Assembly: GCF_004014805.1 (NCBI RefSeq)
Contig: NZ_ATDN01000014.1
Span: 1 to 64,000, forward strand
DNA length: 64,000 nucleotides
Direction: 5' to 3'
From: Mycolicibacterium elephantis DSM 44368
Lineage (GTDB): Bacteria > Actinomycetota > Actinomycetes > Mycobacteriales > Mycobacteriaceae
The first letter of the stretch is position 1; every line of letters begins with the position of its first letter. Shown here one piece after another: positions 63,159-64,000 of the stretch. The notes beneath the pieces were generated by a model. It did no database searches. It worked only from the letters and a program-made list of their open reading frames with translations, and was not told the origin of the DNA. A program made the translations under genes and the position numbers.

Positions 63159-63728
63159 TCAGCGGCGCAGCCGGCGGCGGACCAACTTGGTGAACTCGAC
63201 CGCCGACCGGCGGACCGACTCGAACTCCAACGACACCAACAGCGTGTCGACCATCGCGAACGGCAGCGTGGTCGCCACCGCGCCGCGGCCGTACTCGAGG
63301 TGCCACGAGCCGGGATGAATGGTCAGCCCCCTGGCGTGTCCCTTCTCCAGGCACGCGTGCTCGCCGGGGCGCAGCGTCGTACCGACGAGGTCGTCGGACT
63401 CCAGGTCGTAGGAGTCGATCTGGCCCGCCAGCAGGAACTTGTGGATCTGCACCCGCTTATAGCGGCCCGAAAAGCCTTGTGTGCCTGTGGGAGACCCGAA
63501 CACCACGATGTATTCGCGCGGGCTGAAGTACAGGAAGCGAACCTTGCCGAGTATCCCGCCGGCCCGGCTGCCCACCCAGCGGCCCGGCGTCGGATCGATG
63601 AGATCGGGGTATTCGGCGGCCAGCAGTTCGATGGTGCGGTCGATCAGCTCGCCGTTGTCCAACGGCAGGCCGACGACCTCCTTGGCGGTCGTGGCGAGCA
63701 CTTCGGGGTCGAACTTGTAGGCAGTCAT
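63159..63728 (-). CDS. ERG2/sigma-1-receptor-like protein (189 aa)
   Basis: Resembles the family of fungal C-8 sterol isomerase ERG2 and the animal sigma-1 receptor. The most telling part is HPGSWHLEYGRGAVATTLPFAMVDTLLVSLEF, whose EYGRG-x-(4)-P core and following helix match the ligand-binding end of ERG2. Earlier blocks (GRWVGSRAGGILGKVRFLYFSPREYIVVFG, and LRPGEHACLEKGHARG) fit the cupin-like barrel. The long N-terminal membrane helix of the eukaryotic proteins is lacking, so this form is soluble or peripheral. It is two bases downstream of the next gene and co-transcribed with it. Activity unknown. Confidence 0.75.
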   Translation of the reverse strand: MTAYKFDPEVLATTAKEVVGLPLDNGELIDRTIELLAAEYPDLIDPTPGRWVGSRAGGILGKVRFLYFSPREYIVVFGSPTGTQGFSGRYKRVQIHKFLLAGQIDSYDLESDDLVGTTLRPGEHACLEKGHARGLTIHPGSWHLEYGRGAVATTLPFAMVDTLLVSLEFESVRRSAVEFTKLVRRRLRR

Positions 63729-63730
63729 CG

Positions 63731-64000
63731 TCAGCGCCCCTGATCGCAGACTTTCTGTACGGCTTCACGGATCGGCGTGTCCCCCGAGATCACTTCGAAT
63801 GTCCGGCAGGTCGTGCCCGGGGTGTCGAGCACCGCCAGCAGCACGGCGGCGACATCTTCGCGGGGGATGCTGCCGCGGCCGGTGTGCTCGGCGATCGTCA
63901 CCAATCCCGTCCCGGGGTCGTCGGTCAGCAGCCCCGGCCGCACCACGGTGGTGTCCAGGTTGGTGCGGGCGCGCACGTTGTCGTCGGCCGCGCCCTTGGC
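63731..64000 (-). CDS. NAD(P)-binding (atypical SDR) protein, 5' part beyond the window
   Basis: Only the last 89 codons are visible; the frame is open to base 64000. The segment AKGAADDNVRARTNLDTTVVRPGLLTDDPGTG contains the KxxAD...VVRPG pattern of YwnB/NmrA-like NAD(P)H-binding proteins, where the lysine stands at the catalytic place of the SDR fold. The C-terminal part (SIPREDVAAVLLAVLDTPGTTCRTFEVISG) is also typical. Two bases separate it from the ERG2-like gene on the same strand. Reaction unknown. Confidence 0.8.
   Translation of the reverse strand, partial: AKGAADDNVRARTNLDTTVVRPGLLTDDPGTGLVTIAEHTGRGSIPREDVAAVLLAVLDTPGTTCRTFEVISGDTPIREAVQKVCDQGR

Overview
The window is chromosomal DNA of a high-GC, probably fast-growing mycobacterium (Mycolicibacterium type). 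From left to right it follows the Mycobacterium tuberculosis order Rv0867c to Rv0910: rpfA, moaD2, moaA2, a YccF protein, cspB, Rv0875c-Rv0877, Rv0879c, Rv0881, Rv0882, sepH, serC, Rv0885, fprB, citA, gltA2, Rv0897c, Rv0898c, prrB/prrA, accD3, echA6, Rv0906, Rv0907, ctpE, Rv0909/Rv0910. Genes from outside that backbone are set between these blocks. Product names rest on recognition of families and motifs; no database search was run.

Region 1 (1-13.1 kb): an rpfA gene cut by the left edge, with a long leader holding a c-di-AMP (ydaO) riboswitch and an upstream CRP-like site; molybdopterin genes; cspB; a DUF559-type gene between two repeat copies; a glutathionyl-hydroquinone-reductase-like enzyme; small conserved actinobacterial genes; sepH; serC; a CAP-domain secreted protein. 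Region 2 (13.1-29.9 kb): a perfect CRP site before the Rv0885-like diiron protein, fprB, a secreted fusion protein with a GH1 beta-glucosidase domain, a TetR/UbiB-kinase/P450 unit with a palindromic operator candidate, a VOC protein, a GH16 glucanase, a frameshifted maleylpyruvate-isomerase-family gene, two citrate synthases flanking pdxH and a TetR gene, and an MFS exporter. Region 3 (29.9-43.9 kb): a phytoene-desaturase-like oxidoreductase, an FKBP, the PrrA/PrrB two-component system, three ABC exporter genes (two form a probable heterodimer), an epoxide hydrolase and accD3.

Region 4 (43.95-52.65 kb) is the most unusual part. It is an island of seven same-strand genes, each junction overlapping by exactly four bases: MFS exporter, E1-alpha, E1-beta, short-chain dehydrogenase, two ATP-grasp ligases and a sensor kinase. 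A NarL-type regulator lies convergent to the kinase. The island sits between the intact 5' end of accD3 and a decayed direct copy of that 5' end, so it appears to be an insertion. The gene set suggests assembly and export of a small amide- or peptide-like metabolite made from a thiamine-diphosphate-generated building block; the product cannot be named.

Region 5 (53.0-64.0 kb): a perfect CIRCE (HrcA) operator directly upstream of a glycosyltransferase/glycogen-debranching-type operon, then the conserved echA6-ctpE-Rv0909/Rv0910 block, an ERG2/sigma-1-receptor-like gene and the end of an NAD(P)-binding protein gene. Several intergenic gaps carry extended inverted repeats or copies of a dispersed repeat. 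The only gene-free stretches longer than 300 bases are the rpfA leader and upstream region (560-1001) and the accD3 remnant/CIRCE region (52501-53130). I saw no tRNA, rRNA, CRISPR array or insertion sequence.
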